A stretch of 64,000 nt of DNA, taken from contig NZ_CP117522.1 in NCBI RefSeq assembly GCF_031679605.1, positions 2,542,001 to 2,606,000 of the forward strand, in the 5' to 3' direction. The notes under the pieces were generated by a model, which did no database searches, was not told where the DNA came from, and saw nothing but the letters and a program-made list of their open reading frames with translations. Positions 16,444-23,865 of the stretch are shown here, one piece after another (within the stretch, counting starts at the first letter, position 1; each line of letters opens with the position of its first letter). Position numbers and translations under genes: made by a program. The stretch comes from Streptomyces luomodiensis (GTDB taxonomy: Bacteria > Actinomycetota > Actinomycetes > Streptomycetales > Streptomycetaceae).

Positions 16444-17862
16444 ATGACACGCCTCGGCGAATCCGTCGCCCGCGCCAGTGAGCTCCTCACCCAGGACCTC
16501 TCCTCCGACAAGACCGTCGAGCGGCTGCTCGAGGAGACGGGCTCGCGGCGCTATCTCGATCTGACGGACCTGTCGCCGCTGGAGCAGGCCGAGCTGATCG
16601 CGTCCCGTACGGTCGAGATCCTGCCCGGTGTGGAGGAGCTGGCCAAGCGGATCGAGGAGCGCGTCGGCGCCGGCCAGGGCCTGGGCATCAAGCTGGGCAT
16701 CGACCCGACGGCCGCCGATGTGCATCTGGGCCATGTGGTGCCGATGATCATCCTCAACCGCTTCCAGCGGATGGGACATGACGTCACCCTGCTGATCGGC
16801 GACTTCACGGCCAAGATCGGCGACCCGTCGGGCCGTACGGCGGAGCGCCCGCCGCTGACCGACGAGGACATCGCCCGGAACCTCGCGGGCTACCAGGACC
16901 AGGTCCGGCCCTTCTTCGACTTCGAGAAGGTCAGCTTCCGGCAGAACAGCGAGTGGCTGGCACCGTTCACCTTCCCCGAGCTGCTGGGGCTGCTCTCCCA
17001 GGTGCCGGTCTCGCAGCTGCTCCAGCGCGAGGACTTCCGCAACCGGCTGGCCGCCGGCTCCGGCCTGACCATGTCCGAGTTGCTCTACCCGATCGCGCAG
17101 GCCCTGGACTCGGTGGCCCTGGAGTGCGATGTGGAGCTGGGCGGCGCGGACCAGCTGCTCAATCTCCAGATGGGCCGCAAGCTGATGGAGCTGCGCGGGC
17201 AGCGGCCGCAGCTGGTGGTCACGATGCCGCTGATCGAGGGCACGGACGGCACCGGCGCGAAGATGTCCAAGTCCAAGGGCAACTACGTCGCGCTGTCCGC
17301 GACCGCCGACGACGTCTTCGGCAAGATCATGTCGATTCCGGACCGGCTGATGAAGCCGTACCTTCAGGCGTGGACCGAGTGGACGGACGCGGAGATCGCC
17401 ACCGTGACCGCCCGGGTGGAGGACCGGTCGCTGCACCCGATGGACCTGAAGAAGGTCCTGGCGGGTGAGGTGGTGGCGGCGCTGTACGGCGTCGAGAAGG
17501 CGATGGCGGCCCGTGCGGGCTTCGTCGCCCAGTTCTCCAAGAAGAGCTTCGCCGACGTCGGGACGCTGCCGGTGGTCGACGCCGGGGAGCACGGCGCCGA
17601 GTCCATCGCGACCGTGCTGAGCAAGGTGCTGGAGTTCCAGCCCAGCGCCTCGGCCGCCCGCCGGGTGGCCAAGCAGAACGGTCTGCGGCTGGTCGTCGAG
17701 ACCGAGGGCGGTCAGGAGTCGGTGGTGCTGCCCGAGGCCCAGGCGGTGCGGCCGCTGGCCGAGGTGGTCACGGAGACGCTGGCGTCCACCGGGCTCACGG
17801 CGGACTCCGGCACGGTCTACCTCAAGGCCGGGCGCAAGATCGCCCAGGTGCGGGGGGTGTAG
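16444..17862 (+). CDS. tyrS: Tyrosyl-tRNA synthetase
   Basis: The 472-residue class Ic aminoacyl-tRNA synthetase charges tRNA-Tyr. The HIGH-type signature reads HLGH in GIDPTAADVHLGHVVPM, and KMSKSKGN is the second ATP-binding motif. GDFTAKIGDPSGRTAERP and LGGADQLLNLQMGRKLM line the active site. The C-terminal ~75 residues form an S4-like RNA-binding domain. ATG at 16444 is chosen because the open frame upstream is repeat-derived (GPAGPAG) and not family-like. The stretch before HLGH (~90 residues) is typical of this subgroup. Function is essential in translation. Confidence 0.95.
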   Translation: MTRLGESVARASELLTQDLSSDKTVERLLEETGSRRYLDLTDLSPLEQAELIASRTVEILPGVEELAKRIEERVGAGQGLGIKLGIDPTAADVHLGHVVPMIILNRFQRMGHDVTLLIGDFTAKIGDPSGRTAERPPLTDEDIARNLAGYQDQVRPFFDFEKVSFRQNSEWLAPFTFPELLGLLSQVPVSQLLQREDFRNRLAAGSGLTMSELLYPIAQALDSVALECDVELGGADQLLNLQMGRKLMELRGQRPQLVVTMPLIEGTDGTGAKMSKSKGNYVALSATADDVFGKIMSIPDRLMKPYLQAWTEWTDAEIATVTARVEDRSLHPMDLKKVLAGEVVAALYGVEKAMAARAGFVAQFSKKSFADVGTLPVVDAGEHGAESIATVLSKVLEFQPSASAARRVAKQNGLRLVVETEGGQESVVLPEAQAVRPLAEVVTETLASTGLTADSGTVYLKAGRKIAQVRGV

Positions 17863-17888
17863 CCCGCCCGCTCCGCTACGAGCCGAAA

Positions 17889-17904
17889 GCCCCCCGTCAG
17901 GGGC
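17889..17904 (+). terminator. Short stem-loop after tyrS
   Basis: GCCCC pairs with GGGGC across CCGTCA, 26 bases after the stop, and is preceded by CGAAA. A modest but typical Streptomyces terminator; it could serve both strands. Confidence 0.5.
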
Positions 17905-17949
17905 CGCAGCAGGGGCCGGTGCGCGTCTCCAGCACGTGCGCCGGCCGCC

Positions 17950-18043
17950 GCGCGTATGGGCCGTATGCACATGGCCGTATGCATATGGACGTATGCGCAC
18001 GAACCGATGCGTATGGGCGTATGCGTATGGGCCGTATGCGTAC
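17950..18043. repeat. Degenerate tandem repeats of CGTATGSRYATGG
   Basis: Seven or so imperfect units built on CGTATGC / GTATGGGC cover this tract between tyrS and the 3' end of the membrane-protein gene. It is AT-richer than the flanks. No coding frame in it is convincing. Confidence 0.75.
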
Positions 18044-18085
18044 GGTCACCCTCACGACGCGCCCCCGCTCCCCGGCCGCCGTCGG

Positions 18086-18370
18086 TCAGGTCACACCACG
18101 TCTGCGTCCGCCACTGCGGATGGTGTGCCACAGCGGAGTGCCCAGGGCGACGATCACCACGGCCCCCGCCAGCTGGAGCAGATGCCGGATCCAGTCGAAG
18201 CCCCCGGTGTGCCGGACCCCGATCCAGCCGGCCACCGCATTGCCCAGCATGCCGCCGAGGATGCCGTAGATGCAGGTGAGCCAGAGCGGAATGGCCTGTT
18301 TGCCGGGCAGGATCGCCCTGGCGATCACACCCAGGATCAGACCGACGATGATCGCCCATAGCCAGTTCAT
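18086..18370 (-). CDS. GlsB/YeaQ/YmgE family membrane protein
   Basis: The 94-residue protein has three hydrophobic helices (residues ~3-22, 30-48, 60-80) and the family glycine pattern (GLILGVIARAILPGK, GILGGMLGNAVAGWIG). This transglycosylase-associated or stress-response family is small, integral in the membrane and of uncertain function. The ATG of MNWLW is chosen because GGAGG lies six bases upstream; the frame before it is not family-like. Confidence 0.9.
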   Translation of the reverse strand: MNWLWAIIVGLILGVIARAILPGKQAIPLWLTCIYGILGGMLGNAVAGWIGVRHTGGFDWIRHLLQLAGAVVIVALGTPLWHTIRSGGRRRGVT

Positions 18371-18594
18371 GTCGCCTCCTGACACGCAGCGAAGGGATGC
18401 GACGGGACGCACATCCCTTCCAGTGTTCGGCCACTTCGGATACGGCGCACGCCGGAGGGCCGGTACGCCTTCTGGCGCACCCAGGACGACACCCGTCAGG
18501 GCGCCCCGGTCTCGAACCGACAGCAGGCGCGGCGTAACGTTGAGTACGTCCCAGAGCGGGGGATGCCCGCTCGGCGAGCAGGTGGTGGAACGTG

Positions 18595-18984
18595 ATGCGG
18601 AAGCAGGGCGGTACGGAGGTCTTCCGGATCACCGGAGCCCGGCAGGGGCTGGCCGACGACGTACGCGGCCGGCAGCGGCGTTATGTGATCTCGATGTCGG
18701 TGCGGACCGTCGCGGTCGTGCTGGCGGCGGTGTTGTGGAACGTGGAACGGCATGTGGCCATCGTGGCCCTGGTGCTCGGCGCGGTGCTTCCGTACATCGC
18801 GGTGGTGATCGCCAACGCGGGCCGGGAGAACGCCACTTCCTTGCCCACGACCTTCATCCCGACCCCGCCCCGTCCGATGCTGATCGCCGGGCGCGGTGAG
18901 GAGCCGTCCGATTCCCGTGGGGCGGAATCCGTCCCGGAGGACCTCGGACATATCAGCGAACCTGGACGCGGCGAGCGCGGCTGA
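18595..18984 (+). CDS. DUF3099 membrane protein
   Basis: The 129-residue product has the DUF3099 core: FRITGAR, then QRRYVISMSVRTVAVVLAAV (first membrane helix), HVAIVALVLGAVLPYIAVVIAN (second helix). A disordered acidic C-terminal tail follows. A GTG one codon earlier is an alternative start. These are actinobacterial two-helix membrane proteins of unknown role. It is divergent from the GlsB-like gene, with about 220 bp between. Confidence 0.85.
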   Translation: MRKQGGTEVFRITGARQGLADDVRGRQRRYVISMSVRTVAVVLAAVLWNVERHVAIVALVLGAVLPYIAVVIANAGRENATSLPTTFIPTPPRPMLIAGRGEEPSDSRGAESVPEDLGHISEPGRGERG

Positions 18985-19008
18985 CCTGCCAGGTTTCCGC
19001 AAGCTCAA

Positions 19009-19068
19009 GAAAACCTCAGATCAATCGCGCAGTTCCGGTGCACCGCGCCCTATCCCTCGTGACATACT
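19009..19068 (+). repeat. 60-bp duplicated promoter-like element, copy 1
   Basis: It shares about 80% identity, with no gaps, with 19435-19494. It contains CTCAGATCAATCGCGC, an imperfect hairpin and a -10-like CATACT near its 3' end, about 110 bp before the next gene. It is probably the promoter of the Cys-rich gene. Confidence 0.7.
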
Positions 19069-19177
19069 GCGTACGCGCTCCGCATCCCCCGTCGGAGCGA
19101 CGGACCGACGCCGGGCGGCTCCCCCCGTGGCTGCCCGGCGTCGCCCTGTCCGGCGGGTCTTCCGTAGAGTCTGCGGT

Positions 19178-19414
19178 GTGAACACCCCTGAGACCACCGC
19201 CGAGACCGACACCGTGATCTGCTCCGCCAAGGGCTGCCGTGCCCCCGCCGTATGGGTGCTGGCCTGGAACAATCCCAAGATCCACACTCCGGAGCGGCGC
19301 AAGACCTGGCTGGCCTGCGAGGAGCACCGCGAGCATTTGTCTAAGTTCCTCGGGATGCGTGGCTTCCTCAAGGACGTGGTGACGCTGGAGGAGTGGTCGG
19401 CCACCGACCACTGA
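19178..19414 (+). CDS. Small Cys/His-rich protein
   Basis: The 78-residue acidic protein has a putative zinc site: ICSAKGC near the N-terminus, then LACEEHREH. Between them is AVWVLAWNNPKIHTPERRKT. The GTG start follows the upstream 60-bp element. No membrane segment is present. It resembles small actinobacterial proteins annotated only as hypothetical, often near acs/moaA. I cannot assign a function; metal binding is inferred from the C-x4-C and C-x2-H-x2-H spacing. Confidence 0.75.
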   Translation: MNTPETTAETDTVICSAKGCRAPAVWVLAWNNPKIHTPERRKTWLACEEHREHLSKFLGMRGFLKDVVTLEEWSATDH

Positions 19415-19434
19415 CACCGTTCCCGCGGACTCAG

Positions 19435-19494
19435 GAAAACCTCAGATCAATCGCGCGGTTCCGGTGAACCGCGCCCCGTCGCCCGTGCCATACT
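19435..19494 (+). repeat. 60-bp duplicated promoter-like element, copy 2
   Basis: This is the second copy of the element at 19009. Here the hairpin is perfect (GCGCGGTTC-CGGT-GAACCGCGC, 19453-19474) and the CATACT box is kept. It lies about 85 bp before a 42-codon membrane-peptide gene. Confidence 0.75.
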
Positions 19495-19577
19495 TCCTGG
19501 CGTTTCCGAAGCGCGCCCCTCGCGGCAGGCCCGCTGAATCCCTCAGCGAGGCTGCTGGAGGAGCGAGGAGGAAGTGA

Positions 19578-19706
19578 GTGAGTGGTCGGAGCGACACGAA
19601 ACCAAGCGGGCCAAGGTGGACCGATGCCGAGAGGTGGCAGGTCTATCTGGCGGCGGCAGGGCTGTTCGTGGCAGTCATCGCCACGGTGGGACAGTTCGTG
19701 CGGTAG
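19578..19706 (+). CDS. 42-residue single-span membrane peptide
   Basis: The frame encodes a polar N-terminus (MSGRSDTKPSGPRW) and one clean hydrophobic helix (QVYLAAAGLFVAVIATVGQF). The GTG start has GAGGAGGAAG six to ten bases upstream, a very strong site. It sits between the second 60-bp promoter-like element and a strong terminator, so it looks like a complete small transcription unit. Another frame starting at 19574 gives a longer but low-complexity Arg-rich product, which I consider the shadow. Function is unknown. Confidence 0.6.
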   Translation: MSGRSDTKPSGPRWTDAERWQVYLAAAGLFVAVIATVGQFVR

Positions 19707-19750
19707 CGGTTCAACGCAGGAGACGGTCGCGACCGGATCCGCACACGCGG

Positions 19751-19781
19751 AAGCCCGGTCGATAGCTAGGCGACCGGGCTT
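19751..19781. terminator. Strong bidirectional stem-loop
   Basis: AAGCCCGGTCG pairs perfectly with CGACCGGGCTT across nine bases. It ends the small membrane-peptide unit and ends in T-rich sequence on the plus strand. Confidence 0.85.
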
Positions 19782-19922
19782 GTGAACCGCGCAGGAGGGT
19801 CTGGCTCGGGGTGCCACCCGGGTCGGGCCCTCCCGTGTCGACACGAGGAATATACCGAACCCAGGTCACCGTGGAGCCGGTTCCGGCGGCCTCGGTGGCT
19901 CCGATGGCTCCGCCCGGAAGGG

Positions 19923-19945
19923 CCTGGGCGGCGGTTCCGCCCAGG
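19923..19945 (-). terminator. Stem-loop after moaA
   Basis: CCTGGGCGG pairs perfectly with CCGCCCAGG across a five-base loop, 24 bases downstream of the moaA stop. Confidence 0.7.
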
Positions 19946-19968
19946 GTGCGGGGCCGCCCCGGAGGGTG

Positions 19969-20958
19969 TCAGCCGCCGATCGCCGACATCGGGCGGTCGG
20001 GCTGGAGGAACGACGGGTCGTCGAGCCCGGAACCGGCCTTCTTGCCCCACATCGCCAGCCGCCACAGCCGGGCGATCTCCTCGTCCGGGACGCCGGAGCG
20101 CAGCGCTCCGCGCAGATCGGACTCCTCTCGGGCGAACAGACAGGTGCGCACCTGCCCGTCGGCGGTGAGCCGGGTGCGGTCGCAGGCGCGGCAGAAGGGG
20201 CGGGTGACGGAGGCGATGACGCCGACCCTGGCCGGGCCGCCGTCGACCAGCCAGCGCTCGGCGGGCGCGGAGCCGCGCTCCTCGTTCCCCTCGGGGGTGA
20301 GGGTGAAGCGGGTGCGCAGGCTCGCCAGGATGTCCCCGGCGGTGATCATTCCCTCGCGCTTCCAGCCGTGCTGGGCGTCGAGTGGCATCTGCTCGATGAA
20401 GCGCAGCTCATAGCCGTTTTCCAGGGCCCAGGCGAGCAGCTCGGGGGCCTCGTCGTCGTTGAGTCCGGGCATCAGCACGGCGTTGACCTTCACCGGGGTC
20501 AGCCCGGCGGTGTGCGCCGCCTGGAGGCCGCGCAGCACATCGTCATGGCGCTTGCGCCGGGTCAGGGCCTGGAAGACCTCCGGGCGCAGCGTGTCGAGCG
20601 AGACATTGACCCGGTCCAGACCCACGTCGCGCAGGGCCTGGGCGGTGCGCTCCAGCCCGATGCCGTTGGTGGTGAGGGACATCTCGGGGCGCGGGGTGAG
20701 GGCCGCACAGCGCTCGACGATGCCGACCAGACCGGGGCGCAGCAGTGGCTCACCGCCGGTGAAGCGGACCTCGGTGACCCCGAGCTCGGTGACGGCGATC
20801 CGGATCAGCCGGACGATCTCGTCGTCGGTGAGCAGATCCGGTTTGGCCAGCCACTGCAGGCCCTCTTCCGGCATGCAGTAGGTGCAGCGCAGGTTGCAGC
20901 GGTCGGTCAGGGAGACACGCAGGTCGGTGGCTACGCGACCATAGGTGTCGATCAGCAT
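19969..20958 (-). CDS. moaA: GTP 3',8-cyclase, molybdenum cofactor synthesis
   Basis: The 329-residue radical SAM enzyme has the N-terminal 4Fe-4S motif CNLRCTYC. GGEPLLRPG and the SAM-binding segments follow. The second cluster motif is CRACDRTRLTADG...TC near residue 265, and the protein ends in SAIGG, matching the conserved C-terminal double glycine. It converts GTP to the 3',8-cyclo intermediate, the first step of molybdopterin biosynthesis, in the cytoplasm. GGAGGGG precedes the ATG. No other moa gene is in the window. Direct repeats with TTGACC lie just upstream. Confidence 0.96.
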   Translation of the reverse strand: MLIDTYGRVATDLRVSLTDRCNLRCTYCMPEEGLQWLAKPDLLTDDEIVRLIRIAVTELGVTEVRFTGGEPLLRPGLVGIVERCAALTPRPEMSLTTNGIGLERTAQALRDVGLDRVNVSLDTLRPEVFQALTRRKRHDDVLRGLQAAHTAGLTPVKVNAVLMPGLNDDEAPELLAWALENGYELRFIEQMPLDAQHGWKREGMITAGDILASLRTRFTLTPEGNEERGSAPAERWLVDGGPARVGVIASVTRPFCRACDRTRLTADGQVRTCLFAREESDLRGALRSGVPDEEIARLWRLAMWGKKAGSGLDDPSFLQPDRPMSAIGG

Positions 20959-20993
20959 GGTGCGGCCCCTCCGCGGTTGGCGTCGCGTGCACT

Positions 20994-21024
20994 GTGGTCA
21001 ATTGTCCACGGTGGTCAATTGTCC
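20994..21024 (-). promoter_or_regulatory. Paired 14-bp direct repeats upstream of moaA
   Basis: GTGGTCAATTGTCC occurs twice, three bases apart (17-bp period), 36-66 bp upstream of the start. On the minus strand each reads GGACAATTGACCAC and contains a TTGACC -35-like hexamer. It is probably a promoter or a tandem operator. Confidence 0.6.
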
Positions 21025-21073
21025 TTCTGGCAGCGTACGTGACGGGTGTGACAGGGAGGGGCCGCAGGAGTGG

Positions 21074-21158
21074 CCCAAACGGTTCAGCGGCCCAAGCGGT
21101 TCAGCGGCCCAGGCGGTTCAGCGGTCCAGGCGGTTCAGCGGCCCAGGCGGCTCAGTGG
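21074..21158. repeat. Five 17-bp tandem repeats (CCCARGCGGTTCAGCGG)
   Basis: Five consecutive units with few changes lie between moaA and the symporter. The last unit includes the symporter stop codon, so expansion reached the end of the gene. Confidence 0.9.
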
Positions 21159-22771
21159 GCGCCGTGTCCGGTGAGCGAGCGGACCTCCAGTTCGGCGTAC
21201 TTGTCCTTGTCCGGCTCCTCCTTGGAGACCAGGGTGCCCACCCAGCCGAGCAGGAAGCCCAGCGGGATGGAGATCAGGCCGGGGTTCTCCAGCGGGAACC
21301 AGTGGAAGTCCACATCCGGGAACATCGAGGTCTCCTTGCCCGAGACGACGGGCGAGAAGAGCACCAGGAAGACCGAGGAGATCAGTCCGCCGTAGATGGA
21401 CCACAGCGCGCCCTGGGTGGTGAACCGCTTCCAGAACAGGCTGTACAGGATGGTCGGCAGGTTGGCGGAGGCGGCGACCGCGAAGGCGAGCGCCACGAGT
21501 CCGGCGACGTTGAGATCCCGTGCGAAGACCCCGAGGACCACGGCGACGGTGCCGATGCCGACGGTGGCCCAGCGGGCCGCCGAGATCTCCTCCTTCTGCG
21601 TCGCCTGGCCCTTGCGGATGACGTTGGCGTACAGGTCGTGGGCGAAGGAGGACGAGGAGGCGAGGGTGAGTCCGGCGACCACGGCGAGGATCGTCGCGAA
21701 CGCCACCGCGGAGATCACCGCGAGCAGGATGGCGCCGCCGGTGGAGTTCGCCCCGCCGCCGACCTCCTCGGCGAGCAGCGGAGCGGCGGTGTTGCCGGAC
21801 TTGTTGGAGGCGATGATGTCGTCGCGGTCGAGCAGCGCGGCGGCGCCGAAGCCCAGCGCGATGGTCATCAGGTAGAAGACGCCGATGATGCCGATGGCCC
21901 AGTTGACCGACTTACGGGCGGCCTGGGCGGTGGGCACGGTGTAGAAGCGGATGAGGATGTGCGGGAGTCCCGCGGTGCCCAGCACCAGGGCGATGCCGAG
22001 GGAGAGGAAGTCGAGCTTGCTGGTGGCGTTGATCCCGTACTTCAGCCCCGGCTCCAGGAACGACTCCCCGATGCCGCTGTTCTTGGCCGCCTCGCCGAGC
22101 AGCTCGGAGACGTTGAAGTGGAACTTCAGCAGCACCAGGAAGGTGATCAGGAGCGTGCCCGCGATCAGCAGTACGGCCTTGACCATCTGCACCCAGGTGG
22201 TGCCCTTCATGCCGCCGATGGTGACGTAGAGCATCATCACGACGCCGACGAGGACGACGATGAGGATCTTCCCCGCCTCGCTGGTGATGCCCAGCAGCAG
22301 GGAGACCAGCACGCCGGCGCCCGCCATCTGTGCCAGCAGATAGAAGATCGACACGACGATGGTGGAGACGCCCGCGGCGGTGCGCACCGGGCGCTGGCGC
22401 ATCCGGTAGGCGAGGACGTCGCCCATCGTGTAGCGGCCGGAGTTGCGCAGCGGCTCGGCGACCAGCAGCAGGGCGACCAGCCAGGCGACGAGGAAGCCGA
22501 TCGAGTACAGGAAGCCGTCGTAGCCGGAGAGCGCGATGGCGCCGGCGATGCCGAGGAAGGACGCGGCGGACATGTAGTCGCCGGAGATGGCGAGGCCGTT
22601 CTGGAAGCCGGAGAACTGGCGGCCGCCGGCGTAGAAGTCGGTGGCGTCCTTGGTCTGCCGGCCCGCCCATACGGTGATGGCGAGGGTGGCCAGGACGAAG
22701 ACCGCGAAGAGCGTGACGATCAGCGGCCGGTTGTCCGAGGTGCTCCCGGCCGCGAGCAGATGGTGGCTCAT
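21152..22771 (-). CDS. Sodium:solute symporter (acetate/cation type)
   Basis: The 539-residue protein has about 13 hydrophobic helices of the SSS family. Characteristic segments are FYAGGRQFSGFQNGLAISGDYMSAASFLG near residue 45 and GLPHILIRFYTVPTAQAARKS. It resembles ActP-type acetate or short-chain monocarboxylate permeases. The ATG of MSHHLL overlaps the stop of a DUF485 gene (ATGA), the standard pairing for acetate symporters. The substrate is inferred from family and partner. It acts in the cytoplasmic membrane. Confidence 0.92.
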   Translation of the reverse strand: MSHHLLAAGSTSDNRPLIVTLFAVFVLATLAITVWAGRQTKDATDFYAGGRQFSGFQNGLAISGDYMSAASFLGIAGAIALSGYDGFLYSIGFLVAWLVALLLVAEPLRNSGRYTMGDVLAYRMRQRPVRTAAGVSTIVVSIFYLLAQMAGAGVLVSLLLGITSEAGKILIVVLVGVVMMLYVTIGGMKGTTWVQMVKAVLLIAGTLLITFLVLLKFHFNVSELLGEAAKNSGIGESFLEPGLKYGINATSKLDFLSLGIALVLGTAGLPHILIRFYTVPTAQAARKSVNWAIGIIGVFYLMTIALGFGAAALLDRDDIIASNKSGNTAAPLLAEEVGGGANSTGGAILLAVISAVAFATILAVVAGLTLASSSSFAHDLYANVIRKGQATQKEEISAARWATVGIGTVAVVLGVFARDLNVAGLVALAFAVAASANLPTILYSLFWKRFTTQGALWSIYGGLISSVFLVLFSPVVSGKETSMFPDVDFHWFPLENPGLISIPLGFLLGWVGTLVSKEEPDKDKYAELEVRSLTGHGAH

Positions 22772-23154
22772 GGACGCTCCTCCACAGGGGTCTTGCCCGT
22801 ACTGGGCTTGTCCAGACGGGACTTGATCGCCTCGGCGCGGGGGTCGAGCTTGGCGGCGGCGTGCCGGGAGTACCACCAGGCGATGAGGAAGGTGCTCAGG
22901 AACTGGGCGAGCCCGAACACCAGGGCCACGTTGACATGGCCGACGACCTTGGTGCCCATGAAGCCGTCCGCGTAGTTGGACAGCAGGACGTAGAGCAGGT
23001 ACCAGCTGACGAACGCGATGGTGAGCGGGAAGGCGAACGAGCGGTGGGCACCGCGCAGTTCGCCGAACTCCGCGCTCGCTTGCACCTCGGCGTAGGGTGA
23101 ACGGTCTTGTTGCCGCTGATCGTCGGGGCGATCGCTGGCCGGTGCGGTATCCAC
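22768..23154 (-). CDS. DUF485 membrane partner of the symporter
   Basis: The 128-residue protein carries the DUF485 core: FGELRGAHRSFAFPLTIAFV, SWYLLYVLLSNYADGFMG (helix 1), then VNVALVFGLAQFLSTFLIAW (helix 2) and YSRHAAAKLDP. I choose the GTG preceded by AGGAGAG; an ATG at 23223 would add 23 residues. The gene is coupled to the symporter by a four-base overlap. These proteins are thought to assist acetate symporters; the mechanism is unknown. Confidence 0.88.
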   Translation of the reverse strand: MDTAPASDRPDDQRQQDRSPYAEVQASAEFGELRGAHRSFAFPLTIAFVSWYLLYVLLSNYADGFMGTKVVGHVNVALVFGLAQFLSTFLIAWWYSRHAAAKLDPRAEAIKSRLDKPSTGKTPVEERP

Positions 23155-23865
23155 GGTCTCTCCTGGTGAGGTGGGTCCGAGCGGGGATGGAAACGGCGGC
23201 GCGAAGTGATCCGGATCACGCATGGTAGGGCGACGCCGACCCGTACGACAGGGGCCGGTTGATTGAAAGAGGGATAAGAATTCGGCGGAGGGATCGGCTC
23301 CGGGTACTGTGGCGGGTTTTCTTCCGGAATGCATTGATGCCCGACCTTGATCAGCGATAGCTTCCTTCGTCATGTACCCGCCCAAGCGCGCACTGCGTTC
23401 GGGCGGCCCTTGAGGACGAAGTGGAGACCCCATGCCTCAACCGAGATCGGCTCCTCCAAGACCCGGACGGCGGGCTTTTGACGGTCCGTCGGCTCCGCAC
23501 GCTCCGCATGACCCCTTCACCACTCCCCGCCGTCTCTCCCCCGGTCCCGCGGCGTCCCGGGGTGTCACGACGGCGAGCGGGATCCGCGCCATGAGGGCGC
23601 GCACATTCGCTGGTGCGGATGACCCCGGCCGGACCACGGCCGTTGACCCGGCCCCCAGGGCCGCCGCCCGCGCCCGGGGGCTCCGCGTCCCCCGAGTGGC
23701 GCGCTGAGCGCGCGTCCGCGCCCCCGGTCCGGAACGCTGTCGATCCAGCCCGGTCCGTCGGCCCAGGTCCCCCTCAGCCACGTTCCCGCCACGTCTGGCC
23801 CACGTGTCACCCCGTCGCACCCCATCTCACCCCGTCTCACCCACGTCGAGAGAACCGGAGTACCC
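23155..23865. other. Non-coding stretch upstream of the protease and DUF485 genes
   Basis: I find no frame here with family-like sequence on either strand. It should contain the promoters of the minus-strand symporter operon and the plus-strand protease. The CCCCGTCTCACCC-type repeats near 23800-23845 are low complexity. Confidence 0.5.

Noticed and set aside
21074..21158. CRISPR array
   Set aside because: The 17-bp units are contiguous with no spacers, and there are no cas genes in the window.
23432..23707. 91-codon frame upstream of the S8 protease
   Set aside because: It is low-complexity Pro/Arg/Ala sequence, with no recognisable family and with equal open frames on the opposite strand.
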